Assembly: GCF_002217355.1 (NCBI RefSeq)
Contig: NZ_MUHA01000001.1
Location: 164,333 to 228,332 of the forward strand
Reading direction: 5' to 3'
DNA: 64,000 nt
Source: Flavobacterium oncorhynchi
GTDB lineage: Bacteria; Bacteroidota; Bacteroidia; Flavobacteriales; Flavobacteriaceae
The position numbers and the translations under genes were made by a program. Positions 1 to 7,765 of this stretch are shown here, one piece after another. The first letter of the stretch is position 1. Each line of letters starts with the position of its first letter. The notes beneath the pieces were generated by a model. It had not been told where the DNA came from and did no database searches. It worked only from the letters and a program-made list of their open reading frames with translations.

Positions 1-1
1 C

Positions 2-676
2 GGTCTTGCAATCGAGAATAGATTGTTACTTTTAAAGCCATTTATATCTGAAAAAATCACAGACGTAAAGCCTAAAATCTTTTTAAAAGAATCTGAAATT
101 AATGATGCCAAAAGTCTTTTAAAAAGTCATAACATTGATACCATCAAACCCTTAATTATGTTTGGAATTCTAGGAAGCGAGGTTTACAAAACTTATCCGC
201 TGGAAGGAATGGCAAAAATTATTGATTTTACGGTAGCCAAAACCAATGCTTCTATCATCTTTAATTATGTTCCAGATCAAAAAGATCTTGCTCAGGAAGT
301 CTATAATTATTGCAGCGAGGAAACAAAAAAACACATTGCTTTTGATTTGTACTGTACTGAACTACGTTCTTTTTTAGCGCTTCTATCTCAGTGCGAAATG
401 CTTATAGGCAATGAAGGTGGTGCGGTAAACATGGCAAAAGCACTTGAAATTCCAACGTTTTCTATATTTACACCTTCTGTTAGAAAAGAAACTTGGCAGA
501 TATTTGAAAATGAGGCAAAAAATGCTTCTATTCATTTAAAAGATTTAAAACCTGAAATTTACGAGCAGCACACAGAACAATACATAAAAGAGCATACTTT
601 TGAATATTATGCTGAATATCCTTTGCCTTTAATGCTTGAAAAATTAGAAACTTATTTTCAAGAGTACAAAAACTGA
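2..676 (+). CDS. Glycosyltransferase family 9 (heptosyltransferase-like), 5' end outside window
   Basis: The reading frame is open to the first bases of the window, so this is the C-terminal part of a longer gene. The visible part resembles the C-terminal nucleotide-sugar-binding half of family 9 glycosyltransferases, which add heptose or related sugars to the lipopolysaccharide core at the cytoplasmic face of the inner membrane. Family-like segments are the GLAIENRLLL strand at the window edge, the stretch around MFGILGSEVYKTYP, and CEMLIGNEGGAVNMAKAL, where the conserved acidic/GG motif binds the donor nucleotide. A family 2 glycosyltransferase follows 19 bp downstream on the same strand, which fits an LPS core operon. 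The sugar donor cannot be told from sequence. Confidence 0.8.
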   Translation, partial: GLAIENRLLLLKPFISEKITDVKPKIFLKESEINDAKSLLKSHNIDTIKPLIMFGILGSEVYKTYPLEGMAKIIDFTVAKTNASIIFNYVPDQKDLAQEVYNYCSEETKKHIAFDLYCTELRSFLALLSQCEMLIGNEGGAVNMAKALEIPTFSIFTPSVRKETWQIFENEAKNASIHLKDLKPEIYEQHTEQYIKEHTFEYYAEYPLPLMLEKLETYFQEYKN

Positions 677-695
677 GAATACTCAGGATATCATT

Positions 696-1469
696 ATGCA
701 AATTAATAACGAGCAAAAATTATCGGTTCTAATAATTACACTCAACGAGGAACGACATATAAAATCTCTGCTCGAAGATATTGATTTTGCTGATGAAATT
801 ATCGTAATCGATTCCTACAGCACTGATCAAACTATTGCTATAGTCCAATCTTTTCAGAATGTAAAATTGATTCAAAATCATTTTATAAACTATACTGCTC
901 AACGTAATTTTGCTTTAGATCAAGCTAAAAATTCATGGGTTTTATTTATTGATGCCGATGAACGATTGACTTCAGAATTAAAAACTGAAATTATCTCGAC
1001 AATAAACAGCAATAATACTGCAAGTGCTTATTTAATATATCGAACTTTTATGTTCAAGAATAAGCCGTTAAACTTCAGCGGCTGGCAGACTGACAAGATT
1101 TTCAGGCTTTTTAAAAAATCAGATTGCAGATACAATTCTGAAAGAATGGTTCATGAAAAACTAATCGTAAATGGCACAACTTCGGTTTTAAAAAACAAAA
1201 TCATTCACTTTTCTTACACTTCATATCAAGATTATAAGTCAAAAATGTATCATTATGGAATTTTGAAAGCGAATGAAAAAATAAAAAAAGGGCAAAAATC
1301 ATCTTATTTTTTAATGATTTTTCACCCTTTTTATACTTTTTTATACCAATTTTTAATTCGTCTTGGCTTTCTCGACGGTATCAATGGCATTACCATTTGC
1401 TACCTAAATGCTTATAGCGTTTTTATTCGTTACAAAAAACTGCAAGAACTTACTTCTTCCAAAATTTAA
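696..1469 (+). CDS. Glycosyltransferase family 2 (WaaE/KdtX-like LPS core glycosyltransferase)
   Basis: This 257-residue protein has a GT-A fold start (SVLIITLNEERHI), a first Asp region (DEIIVIDSYSTDQT) and the metal-binding DxD-type motif FIDADERL around residues 89-96. The middle segment with GWQTDKIFRLFKK and a conserved MVHEKL is typical of the WaaE-like subgroup that puts a beta-linked glucose on the LPS inner core. It lies 19 bp after the GT9 gene and is probably cotranscribed with it. Its last 20 bases overlap the end of the convergent kinase-like gene. The family is clear; the exact acceptor is inference. Confidence 0.85.
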   Translation: MQINNEQKLSVLIITLNEERHIKSLLEDIDFADEIIVIDSYSTDQTIAIVQSFQNVKLIQNHFINYTAQRNFALDQAKNSWVLFIDADERLTSELKTEIISTINSNNTASAYLIYRTFMFKNKPLNFSGWQTDKIFRLFKKSDCRYNSERMVHEKLIVNGTTSVLKNKIIHFSYTSYQDYKSKMYHYGILKANEKIKKGQKSSYFLMIFHPFYTFLYQFLIRLGFLDGINGITICYLNAYSVFIRYKKLQELTSSKI

Positions 1470-2214
1470 GTTTCTTCTTTAAGCGCTTTTTTCTGTAAAA
1501 CTTCTCCTGAAAATCAGAAGTATCTTTCCACAACAACTCAAAAATCCTTTCTTCAGATTCCGAATATAATTTAGCATATTCATTACTCATTACCGCAACC
1601 ATTTCCTTAAGAGGAGTTAAACGGCATAAATTTTTCATGCGCATTTCAAAACTCATTGTCTTATGAAATTCCATTCTGTTTAAATCCACTAAAAAGAAAT
1701 CATAATTCCCTTCAGCATTCTTTTTAATCAAAGTATTTCCTGGCGAATGATCTAAAAACTCAATTCCTTTTTCATGAAGATCAAAACTAAATCTGGTAAA
1801 TTGTCTTAAAATATTCTCGCGATCAGGAAAATTTGGAATTTCAACCAGCTCTCTATAAGTCAGGTCGCATTGAAGCTGTTCGCTGATATAAAAACTTTTC
1901 TCTAAACCTATAATCGACGAAAACTCAGCATATGCAATTGGTTTTGGTGTTCCTACGCCTAATTCTAATAATTTATTGGCAAATTCGTATGAACGTTTTG
2001 CTTTTGATTTTCGAAAATATTTATAGGCTATTTTATTAATAAGATGTGGAACCTTAAACGATTTGATATTTATTTTTTGATTGTTAAAATCAAAAAGTTT
2101 TATCTGATTACGCTGACCAATAACGAAGTCTTCTCCTTTGGTGTCAAAAAACTGAATAAACTCGACAATCTCATTTTCGAATTTTTCATACCCTCGATTT
2201 AATCTTAAGATCAT
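1450..2214 (-). CDS. Lipopolysaccharide kinase (Kdo/WaaP)-family protein
   Basis: This is a protein-kinase-like fold of about 254 residues. The probable ATP-anchoring lysine lies in the NIKSFK strand near residue 54. The catalytic loop is FLDHSPGN, with Asp near residue 155 and Asn near 160. The metal-binding motif is VDLNRM, with Asp near residue 177. Kdo/WaaP kinases phosphorylate the LPS inner core, and the gene is embedded among core glycosyltransferases although it points the opposite way. An upstream ATG at 2250 is in frame, but a TAAATTTG -7 element (minus strand, 2229-2236) lies between the two starts, so the start at 2214 is preferred. The substrate is inferred from family and context. 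Confidence 0.75.
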   Translation of the reverse strand: MILRLNRGYEKFENEIVEFIQFFDTKGEDFVIGQRNQIKLFDFNNQKINIKSFKVPHLINKIAYKYFRKSKAKRSYEFANKLLELGVGTPKPIAYAEFSSIIGLEKSFYISEQLQCDLTYRELVEIPNFPDRENILRQFTRFSFDLHEKGIEFLDHSPGNTLIKKNAEGNYDFFLVDLNRMEFHKTMSFEMRMKNLCRLTPLKEMVAVMSNEYAKLYSESEERIFELLWKDTSDFQEKFYRKKRLKKKLKFWKK

Positions 2215-2228
2215 AAAAAATGTTTCAG

Positions 2229-2236
2229 CAAATTTA
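2229..2236 (-). promoter_or_regulatory. Predicted -7 promoter element of the Kdo-kinase-like gene
   Basis: On the minus strand this octamer reads TAAATTTG, matching the Bacteroidota -7 consensus TAnnTTTG. It lies 14 bp before the ATG at 2214, giving a short leader. No convincing TTG -33 element was seen at the usual spacing. It decides between the two candidate start codons of the gene. Confidence 0.45.
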
Positions 2237-2273
2237 GTTAGTTTTACCATCTAATAAAAAAAAAATATCGATA

Positions 2274-3236
2274 ATGCGTATTACACTAATAAGTCTTGAC
2301 AATTGGGGACTCAATAAACATATTGCTTCAACACTAGAAAAACAAGGACATATAGTTAAGCATATCGATTTTAATACCTTCAAATACAAATACCCCACTG
2401 TATTACACAAGGCATACAATTTTATTTTAAAGGCTTTAAACAAACCAAACCTAAAACACCAGCATTTTGGTAAAGAAATTTTAAACCGTTTAGAGGAAAA
2501 CAAGGAAATTCAAGATGTTATTTTAACAATAAAAGGTGATTTTATAGATCCTAAAAGTATTCTTGAATTTAAAAAATATACTAAAAAATCTATTGGCTTT
2601 TTTAACGACAATATTTATCGCTGCCCAAAAATTAAACGAGTTTTACATTGTTTTGATGATGTTTTTTCGTTCGAAAAAGAAGACTGTGCGAAATTCAATC
2701 TAAAATTCGCTCCAAATTGGATTTACAATAACAACGTTTCTGTAAGCAGCAATGCTCCTTTTGAGTATGATGTTTTCAATATTAGTTCAATCGATAAAAG
2801 ACTTCCAATTTTAATTCGAATCGCTGATGAGTTAAAATCTAAAACAATAAAATTCAAATTTATTGTTTACGATAAAAAACGTAAACCTGTTGATAATACC
2901 ATTACTTATATCAACAAACATATGCCATTGTCTGAAGTAAACGACTATATCAACCGCTCAAAAGTACTTTTAGACATTAACAGAATTGGTCAAATTGGGT
3001 TAACTTTTAGAGTTTTTGAAAGTTTAGGTTTAGATAAAAAATTAATTACTACGAACTCTGACATCAAAAATTACGATTTTTATAATCCTAACAACATCCT
3101 TATTATTGATGAAAGGAATCCTGTAATTTCTGCTGATTTTTTTAAAAACGAATACGAAAAAATCCCAGATTCTATCTTGCATCAATATACTATCGAAGGA
3201 TGGTGCGAGAATGTAATTTTTAAAAATCTCAAGTAA
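2274..3236 (+). CDS. CgeB-like glycosyltransferase family protein
   Basis: This 320-residue protein starts with a Rossmann-like strand (MRITLISLDNWG) and carries a C-terminal segment resembling the sugar-nucleotide domain of CgeB-type (GT1/GT4-fold) glycosyltransferases. That segment is VNDYINRSKVLLDINR, followed by LTFRVFESLGLDKKLITTNS; the conserved RxFE...G/A register fits this class. The middle part, with IGFFNDNIYRCP, matches the DUF3880-like N-terminal half. No membrane segment is visible. It sits in the LPS block, divergent from the kinase-like gene, and probably adds a sugar to the core or another surface glycan. The substrate is unknown. Confidence 0.6.
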   Translation: MRITLISLDNWGLNKHIASTLEKQGHIVKHIDFNTFKYKYPTVLHKAYNFILKALNKPNLKHQHFGKEILNRLEENKEIQDVILTIKGDFIDPKSILEFKKYTKKSIGFFNDNIYRCPKIKRVLHCFDDVFSFEKEDCAKFNLKFAPNWIYNNNVSVSSNAPFEYDVFNISSIDKRLPILIRIADELKSKTIKFKFIVYDKKRKPVDNTITYINKHMPLSEVNDYINRSKVLLDINRIGQIGLTFRVFESLGLDKKLITTNSDIKNYDFYNPNNILIIDERNPVISADFFKNEYEKIPDSILHQYTIEGWCENVIFKNLK

Positions 3237-3396
3237 ATCTTTTACATTTTAAAGCCTTTCATTATTAAAAACTGAACGTATTTGACGATCTCATACCGTG
3301 CTGTTCATTTATTTTATGCTTTTATTAACCAATTTATACCTCTTAAATACATAAAAAAACAGGCTGTAATTCGTTCAATTTTAATTAATCATTCTG

Positions 3397-3404
3397 TATG
3401 TTTG
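3397..3404 (+). promoter_or_regulatory. Predicted -7 promoter element of the acyltransferase gene
   Basis: TATGTTTG matches TAnnTTTG and lies 67 bp before the ATG at 3472. It is the only good match in the 235-bp gap after the CgeB-like gene, so the acyltransferase is probably transcribed separately. Confidence 0.45.
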
Positions 3405-3471
3405 CACAAAAATAAAAATATCACCTCACTTTCATTGTCAAACTTTGGTGTTATTCAATATGTAAAACAAA

Positions 3472-4623
3472 ATGAATTTCACCTTTTCTCTGATTATAAT
3501 TGCCGCCTTAATTGCTTTAGTATTATCTGTTGTAACAATTAATCGATTAGTAAAAATAAAGTTAACTGACGTTAGTTATCCCGAAATTGACGGACTGCGA
3601 GGTTATTTAGCCTTTTTTGTTTTCTTACACCATAGTTATATATGGCAGGTATATTTAAAAACTGAAAATTGGGAAGATCCAGAATCTAATTTATTCAATC
3701 AATTTGGAGAAACCACTGTTGTTTTCTTTTTTATAATTACTGCTTTTTTATTTACAACCAAATTACTAAATAATAGAACGGGAGAAATCGACTGGTCAAA
3801 CTATCTTAAATCAAGATTTTTCAGGCTTTTTCCAATGTATTTCTTCTCTGTAATTATTATTTTTATTCTGGCTGCCTGCTTGACTAATTTTACTGTTAGA
3901 GTTCCATTTTTAGAAAACTTAAAAAGCATTCTTTCCTGGATATTTTTTAACGTCAGCAAGCAAAATTCAAACTTAAATGGTTTAGAAGATACTTTTATTC
4001 TAAATGCCGGAATTACTTGGACATTGCCTTACGAATGGATTTTTTACTTTTTATTGCCTCTTATTGCATTGTTCTTTAAAATAAAAATCAACTACAAAGC
4101 CTTAATCGGTTTTACAATTACCGCCGCAATAATTATGGTTATAAACAAATCGTCATTAAGACATTTTATGCCTTTTATTGGCGGAATTTGTGTTGCATTA
4201 ATATTAAACACAAAAAAGTTTAATACGATTTTAAAACAGAAAAAGTACACCTTATTAGCACTGTTATTATTAGCTGTTTCAGTCTATTTTTTCAACAGCG
4301 GCAGAAAACCTTATCCGCTGATAGCAGCGTCTATTGTATTTTTGATTATCGCATCTGGAAACAATTTTTTCGGAGTTTTATCGAGTGCTTTTTCGCGTAA
4401 ATTTGGTCAAATTACCTACAGTCTATATTTACTTCATGGTATTTTACTGTTTGTTATATTTCATTACATCGTTGGTTTTGAAAAAGCAAAAACATTAACC
4501 GACGTTGAATTTTGGTCGATTATTACTGTATCTGTTTTTCCTTTAATACTGATTTGTCAGCTGACTTTTAAATACATCGAACTGCCTTTGATGTCTTTAG
4601 CAAAAAGAAAAAACAAAGCGTAA
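3472..4623 (+). CDS. Acyltransferase 3 family membrane protein (OafA/YrhL-like)
   Basis: This 383-residue polytopic membrane protein has about ten hydrophobic segments. The family signature is near the N-terminus: EIDGLRGYLAFFVFLHHSY (residues about 38-56), with the R and the H-H pair typical of acyltransferase 3 proteins. These enzymes move acetyl or other acyl groups onto sugars of O-antigen, exopolysaccharide or similar glycans at the inner membrane. Downstream of the LPS genes it probably O-acylates a surface polysaccharide. An overlapping frame starting at 3282 was rejected because it has no family features. Confidence 0.88.
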   Translation: MNFTFSLIIIAALIALVLSVVTINRLVKIKLTDVSYPEIDGLRGYLAFFVFLHHSYIWQVYLKTENWEDPESNLFNQFGETTVVFFFIITAFLFTTKLLNNRTGEIDWSNYLKSRFFRLFPMYFFSVIIIFILAACLTNFTVRVPFLENLKSILSWIFFNVSKQNSNLNGLEDTFILNAGITWTLPYEWIFYFLLPLIALFFKIKINYKALIGFTITAAIIMVINKSSLRHFMPFIGGICVALILNTKKFNTILKQKKYTLLALLLLAVSVYFFNSGRKPYPLIAASIVFLIIASGNNFFGVLSSAFSRKFGQITYSLYLLHGILLFVIFHYIVGFEKAKTLTDVEFWSIITVSVFPLILICQLTFKYIELPLMSLAKRKNKA

Positions 4624-4685
4624 TCTATCAAATATTTGAGCAAAGCAAGGAAATAAAAGCGTAATTTATTATTTTTTTTTATTGC

Positions 4686-4693
4686 TACCTTTG
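4686..4693 (+). promoter_or_regulatory. Predicted -7 promoter element before the threonylcarbamoyl-AMP synthase gene
   Basis: TACCTTTG matches TAnnTTTG and lies 31 bp upstream of the ATG at 4724, after an A/T-only run. Confidence 0.45.
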
Positions 4694-4723
4694 CAATCTC
4701 AATAGCCCATTACATTTTACAAA

Positions 4724-5284
4724 ATGAACGAAGAAATACTAAAAGCATACGAAGTAATCAAAGAAGGCGGCATTATACTTTACCCAACTGATACTGTTTG
4801 GGGAATTGGCTGCGATGCTACAAATCCTGAAGCTGTTGCTAAAATATACAAGCTGAAACAACGTGCCGAAACACAAAGCATGATTGTTTTAATGAATGGT
4901 GAAAAAATGATGTACAATGTTTTTAAAAACATTCCAGAGGTAGCTTGGCAAATTTTAGATTTATCTGAAAAACCAACAACTTTAATTTTAGATGAACCTA
5001 GAAATGTTGCTGCCAATATCATTGCCGCAGATAATTCGCTTGGAGTAAGATTAGTAAAAGAACCTTTTTGTTTTAAATTACTAGAGCGAATGAAAAAACC
5101 ACTGGTTTCAACATCAGCAAATATTTCGGGGCAGCCTACTCCAATTGCTTTTAAAGATATTAACCCTGCAATCATCAATGGAGTTGATTATGTGGTTAAT
5201 TTATATCACGATAAAGTTGCTGGAAAACCTTCAACAATTATAAAACTGACAAACGATTCACAGGTAAAAGTGATTAGAAAATAA
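4724..5284 (+). CDS. tsaC: L-threonylcarbamoyladenylate synthase (YrdC/Sua5 family, short form)
   Basis: This 186-residue protein is the single-domain YrdC form. It makes threonylcarbamoyl-AMP from threonine, bicarbonate and ATP for the t6A37 modification of ANN-decoding tRNAs. Visible motifs are GGIILYPTDTVWGIGCDA (residues about 15-32), the KxR-type segment KIYKLKQRAETQSMIVL, and PLVSTSANISGQPTP near the C-terminus, all diagnostic of the family. It lacks the C-terminal Sua5 extension. Its stop is followed within a few bases by an inverted repeat. The symbol follows the short bacterial form. Confidence 0.93.
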   Translation: MNEEILKAYEVIKEGGIILYPTDTVWGIGCDATNPEAVAKIYKLKQRAETQSMIVLMNGEKMMYNVFKNIPEVAWQILDLSEKPTTLILDEPRNVAANIIAADNSLGVRLVKEPFCFKLLERMKKPLVSTSANISGQPTPIAFKDINPAIINGVDYVVNLYHDKVAGKPSTIIKLTNDSQVKVIRK

Positions 5285-5288
5285 AAAG

Positions 5289-5343
5289 CTTCGACTTCGC
5301 TCAGTCAGACAGATCTTTTATGTCATCCTGAGCGAAGTCGAAG
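5289..5343. repeat. Inverted repeat with 16-bp perfect arms (CTTCGACTTCGCTCAG type)
   Basis: The left arm CTTCGACTTCGCTCAG (5289-5304) and right arm CTGAGCGAAGTCGAAG (5328-5343) are exact reverse complements around a 23-bp core. The element starts 5 bp after the tsaC stop and lies between two convergent genes. It could fold as a strong hairpin and terminate or protect transcripts from either side, but it lacks a clean T-tract and looks more like a dispersed REP-type repeat. Confidence 0.75.
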
Positions 5344-5362
5344 GACTTTTCACATTAAAGAG

Positions 5363-5400
5363 ACCTTTGAACCTTTGCTACTCTGCCCCTTTGTACCTCT
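5363..5400. repeat. Degenerate CCTTTG-type repeat tract
   Basis: A tract of CCTTTG-like units (ACCTTTGAACCTTTGC, then TGCCCCTTTGTACCT) runs up to the end of the cysteine desulfurase gene. The 15-mer TGCCCCTTTGTACCT at 5384-5398 recurs exactly at 25438-25452, so this is a dispersed intergenic sequence and not chance composition. Confidence 0.5.
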
Positions 5401-6523
5401 ATACAACTTTCAAGGATTCAATCAGCCAATCAATATCTTCTTTTGTGTTGTAATGACTGAATGAAATTCTAAGATTTGGCAGTTGTAAATCATCTTCTGA
5501 AAGCATTTCCTTTAAAACATGCGATGGCTTTATGCTTCCAGATTGGCAGGCGCTTCCTCTGGAAACTGCAATTCCTTTCATATCTAAACTAAACAAAAGC
5601 ATCGACGTTTTATCTGAAGAAAACGGAAGCGTGATATTGATGATATTATAAAAATCATCTTTTCTCCCATTAATTTTAAAACCAGAAAAATGAGCTTCTA
5701 ACTGCTCAATAAGATATTTCTTAAGCTCAGAAATGTATTCGCGTTCCTCAGTTAAATTCTCATAAGAAACGGACAAGGCTTTTGCCATTCCAGCAATTTG
5801 ATGTACCGCTTCTGTACCTGCGCGAAGTCCTTTTTCTTGCTCGCCCCCAAAAAACAAAGGCTGTAATCCAGAATTTTTTCGAACAAAAGCAAAACCAACG
5901 CCTTTAGGCCCGTGAAATTTGTGTGCACTGGCTAAAATAAAATCAACCGGAGTTTTTTGCAGATCAATTTCGGTTTTCCCAATTGATTGAACCGTATCTG
6001 AATGAAATAAGGCGTTATATTGCTTGCAAATAACCCCAACTCTATCCAAGTCTAAAATAGCGCCTGTTTCGTTGTTTACATGCATTAAACTAACGATTGT
6101 TTTTTTCTCGTCGCTTAACAAATTAGACAAATGCGTCAAATCAAGACTTCCATCAGCATTTATCTTCACATAATCAACCTGAACACCATATTCTTCCTCT
6201 AATGCCATAACAGCGTGCAAAACGGCATGATGTTCTATTTTTGAAGTAATAATTCGTTCTATCTTAAGATCTTCTACTGCCGATCTCAAAATCCAGTTAT
6301 CAGCCTCAGTTCCTCCCGAAGTAAAAATAATTTCCTGAGCTGAACAATTTAAATGTTTAGCAATACTTTTTCTAGAAAGTTCTAAAACTGTTTTTGCATT
6401 TCGCCCAAAACTATGTGTAGATGATGGATTACCAAAATCTTCAGTCATTACTTTAGTCATTTCCTGAATAACTTCAGGACGCATTGCAGTTGTTGAGGCG
6501 TTATCGAGGTATACTTTTTTCAT
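5399..6523 (-). CDS. Cysteine desulfurase (NifS/IscS family)
   Basis: This is a PLP enzyme of about 374 residues that removes sulfur from cysteine, giving alanine and an enzyme persulfide used for Fe-S clusters and thiolated tRNA. It begins KKVYLDNASTTAMRP. It carries the PLP lysine motif SAHKFHGPKGVG and the active-site cysteine loop RGSACQSGSIKPSHVL. The start at 6523 is chosen because the family begins with KKVYLDNA and because a longer frame reaching 6568 would run through the promoter region. A TAACTTTG element on the minus strand (6529-6536) would give an almost leaderless mRNA. The position of the cysteine loop suggests a housekeeping IscS-like enzyme, but no isc or suf genes are adjacent. 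Confidence 0.93.
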   Translation of the reverse strand: MKKVYLDNASTTAMRPEVIQEMTKVMTEDFGNPSSTHSFGRNAKTVLELSRKSIAKHLNCSAQEIIFTSGGTEADNWILRSAVEDLKIERIITSKIEHHAVLHAVMALEEEYGVQVDYVKINADGSLDLTHLSNLLSDEKKTIVSLMHVNNETGAILDLDRVGVICKQYNALFHSDTVQSIGKTEIDLQKTPVDFILASAHKFHGPKGVGFAFVRKNSGLQPLFFGGEQEKGLRAGTEAVHQIAGMAKALSVSYENLTEEREYISELKKYLIEQLEAHFSGFKINGRKDDFYNIINITLPFSSDKTSMLLFSLDMKGIAVSRGSACQSGSIKPSHVLKEMLSEDDLQLPNLRISFSHYNTKEDIDWLIESLKVV

Positions 6524-6528
6524 TGTTG

Positions 6529-6536
6529 CAAAGTTA
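6529..6536 (-). promoter_or_regulatory. Predicted -7 promoter element of the cysteine desulfurase gene
   Basis: The minus-strand octamer TAACTTTG matches TAnnTTTG and ends only 5 bp before the ATG at 6523, predicting a leaderless or nearly leaderless transcript. Confidence 0.45.
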
Positions 6537-6584
6537 TGAAATATCAATTGTCTAATCTTAAATATCATTTGCCAAATTTTTCAC

Positions 6585-6592
6585 TATTTTTG
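6585..6592 (+). promoter_or_regulatory. Predicted -7 promoter element of the duplicated-domain lipoprotein gene
   Basis: TATTTTTG matches TAnnTTTG and lies 18 bp before the ATG at 6611. The divergent cysteine desulfurase promoter is about 50 bp away. Confidence 0.5.
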
Positions 6593-6610
6593 ACCCAAAT
6601 AAAATTTACG

Positions 6611-7585
6611 ATGAAAAAATATGCAAGCCTTGTATTATTGGCGTTTTTGTTAAACGGCTGTGACGATGGCGACCTTACAGTAGATACAATCGATTTTGAT
6701 AATGTAACAGCGGCAAGTTGTGACCCTACAACTAATACTTTAATTTACAAACTTAAAACGCAAGAATCATTATTGCTTCAATTACCGCAGGCAAATGGAA
6801 TTGTAAACGATCCTAACGTTTACATCTACGACATCGACAACAATCAATACCGTGTGGTATATAGAGCTTACGACGGTAAAGTAGAAACTACTAATATTTG
6901 CGGCGCTATACCGCCAAGAACTCCAAATGTTACTGAAGAATGGTTAGGAAAAACCGGTAAAATTGTAATTACAACGACACAAATAGCAACTGATCCTGAT
7001 GTAAACGGAGCAACAAGAATTAATGGCTACAACCACAATATTGTATTTCAAAACATCACTTTTGCAAAACCTGCAGGAGATCAAGTTGAAGCCGAATTTC
7101 CGTTTGGAGATTATAAAACTACAGTTACTCCAGCTAATTTAACGTTTCAAAATGCTGCCAGCGGCGAAGCATTTATTTGTCCTGACAACTTAACGGTTTA
7201 CAATTACAATACGTCCTTTACTTTAACAATCGAAAACTTTGATCAAAGTTTACTTGATAATGTAGTTACCCCTCCAGGAAAGCCAAGAACAGGAGCAATT
7301 GGAGCAACTACAAACAAGCTTTTTTACAGAACTTTTTTAAGCGGGACTGGAAGTATTTCTGCTGGCTATTTTTGTCAAAAAACTACTCCTTCGTTACCTG
7401 CTGTAAATGAAACTTGGGTAGGTGAAAATACAAACGCAGATCTAAAAGCAGAAATACAAGTTACGACAGAACAATCAGGTCCAAACTTTATTCATACCAT
7501 TGTTCTTGCAAACGTTTCGCTAGTAAAAGGAAATAGTAAATTTAGACTTGGAACTAGTTTTCTTCTAGGAAAAATCACCAAGTAA
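6611..7585 (+). CDS. Lipoprotein with two tandem copies of an unrecognised ~140-residue domain
   Basis: This 324-residue protein begins MKKYASLVLLAFLLNGCDDGD, a lipoprotein signal with the lipobox LNGC, so it is probably exported and lipidated. The mature part contains two similar halves. Each has a TNxLxY/F strand, an xICG or xFCQ cysteine, a PPxTPxVxExWxG segment (RTPNVTEEWLGK and SLPAVNETWVGE), an IxxTT strand, and a His-containing strand before FQNITF / LANVSL. This implies an internal domain duplication. The frame is open upstream to 6536, but the promoter and signal peptide fix the start at 6611. Function unknown; no known family recognised. Confidence 0.75.
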   Translation: MKKYASLVLLAFLLNGCDDGDLTVDTIDFDNVTAASCDPTTNTLIYKLKTQESLLLQLPQANGIVNDPNVYIYDIDNNQYRVVYRAYDGKVETTNICGAIPPRTPNVTEEWLGKTGKIVITTTQIATDPDVNGATRINGYNHNIVFQNITFAKPAGDQVEAEFPFGDYKTTVTPANLTFQNAASGEAFICPDNLTVYNYNTSFTLTIENFDQSLLDNVVTPPGKPRTGAIGATTNKLFYRTFLSGTGSISAGYFCQKTTPSLPAVNETWVGENTNADLKAEIQVTTEQSGPNFIHTIVLANVSLVKGNSKFRLGTSFLLGKITK

Positions 7586-7607
7586 AAAAGCAAAAAACAA
7601 AATAAAA

Positions 7608-7653
7608 AAGAAGCAAGGACAACGTTCAAAAACGGTCCTTGCTTCTTTTTTTT
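7608..7653 (+). terminator. Rho-independent terminator of the lipoprotein gene
   Basis: AAGAAGCAAGGAC (7608-7620) pairs perfectly with GTCCTTGCTTCTT (7635-7647) and is followed by a run of T residues. Confidence 0.85.
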
Positions 7654-7661
7654 ATTCCTAC

Positions 7662-7727
7662 AAAAAACGTCCGTTTTTCAAGACTGATTTTAATCAAAAT
7701 TCAGAATGAAAAACGGACGTTTTTTTA
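7662..7727. terminator. Second hairpin, probable terminator serving the minus-strand Smr gene
   Basis: AAAAAACGTCCGTTTTTCA (7662-7680) pairs with TGAAAAACGGACGTTTTTT (7708-7726) around a 27-bp loop. Both sides are A or T rich, so it can act in both directions. It stands between convergent genes and most likely ends transcription of the Smr gene. Confidence 0.65.
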
Positions 7728-7765
7728 TGCTTTTAAAACAGCTTATTTAAGATTTAAAAACCTGT

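Noticed and set aside
3282..3542. 86-codon frame upstream of the acyltransferase gene
   Set aside because: Overlaps the start of the acyltransferase in another frame, and has no signal, membrane or family pattern.
5283..5345. Inverted repeat after tsaC read as a classical terminator
   Set aside because: The hairpin is long but its 23-bp loop and lack of a T-tract do not fit a simple Rho-independent terminator; listed as a repeat instead.
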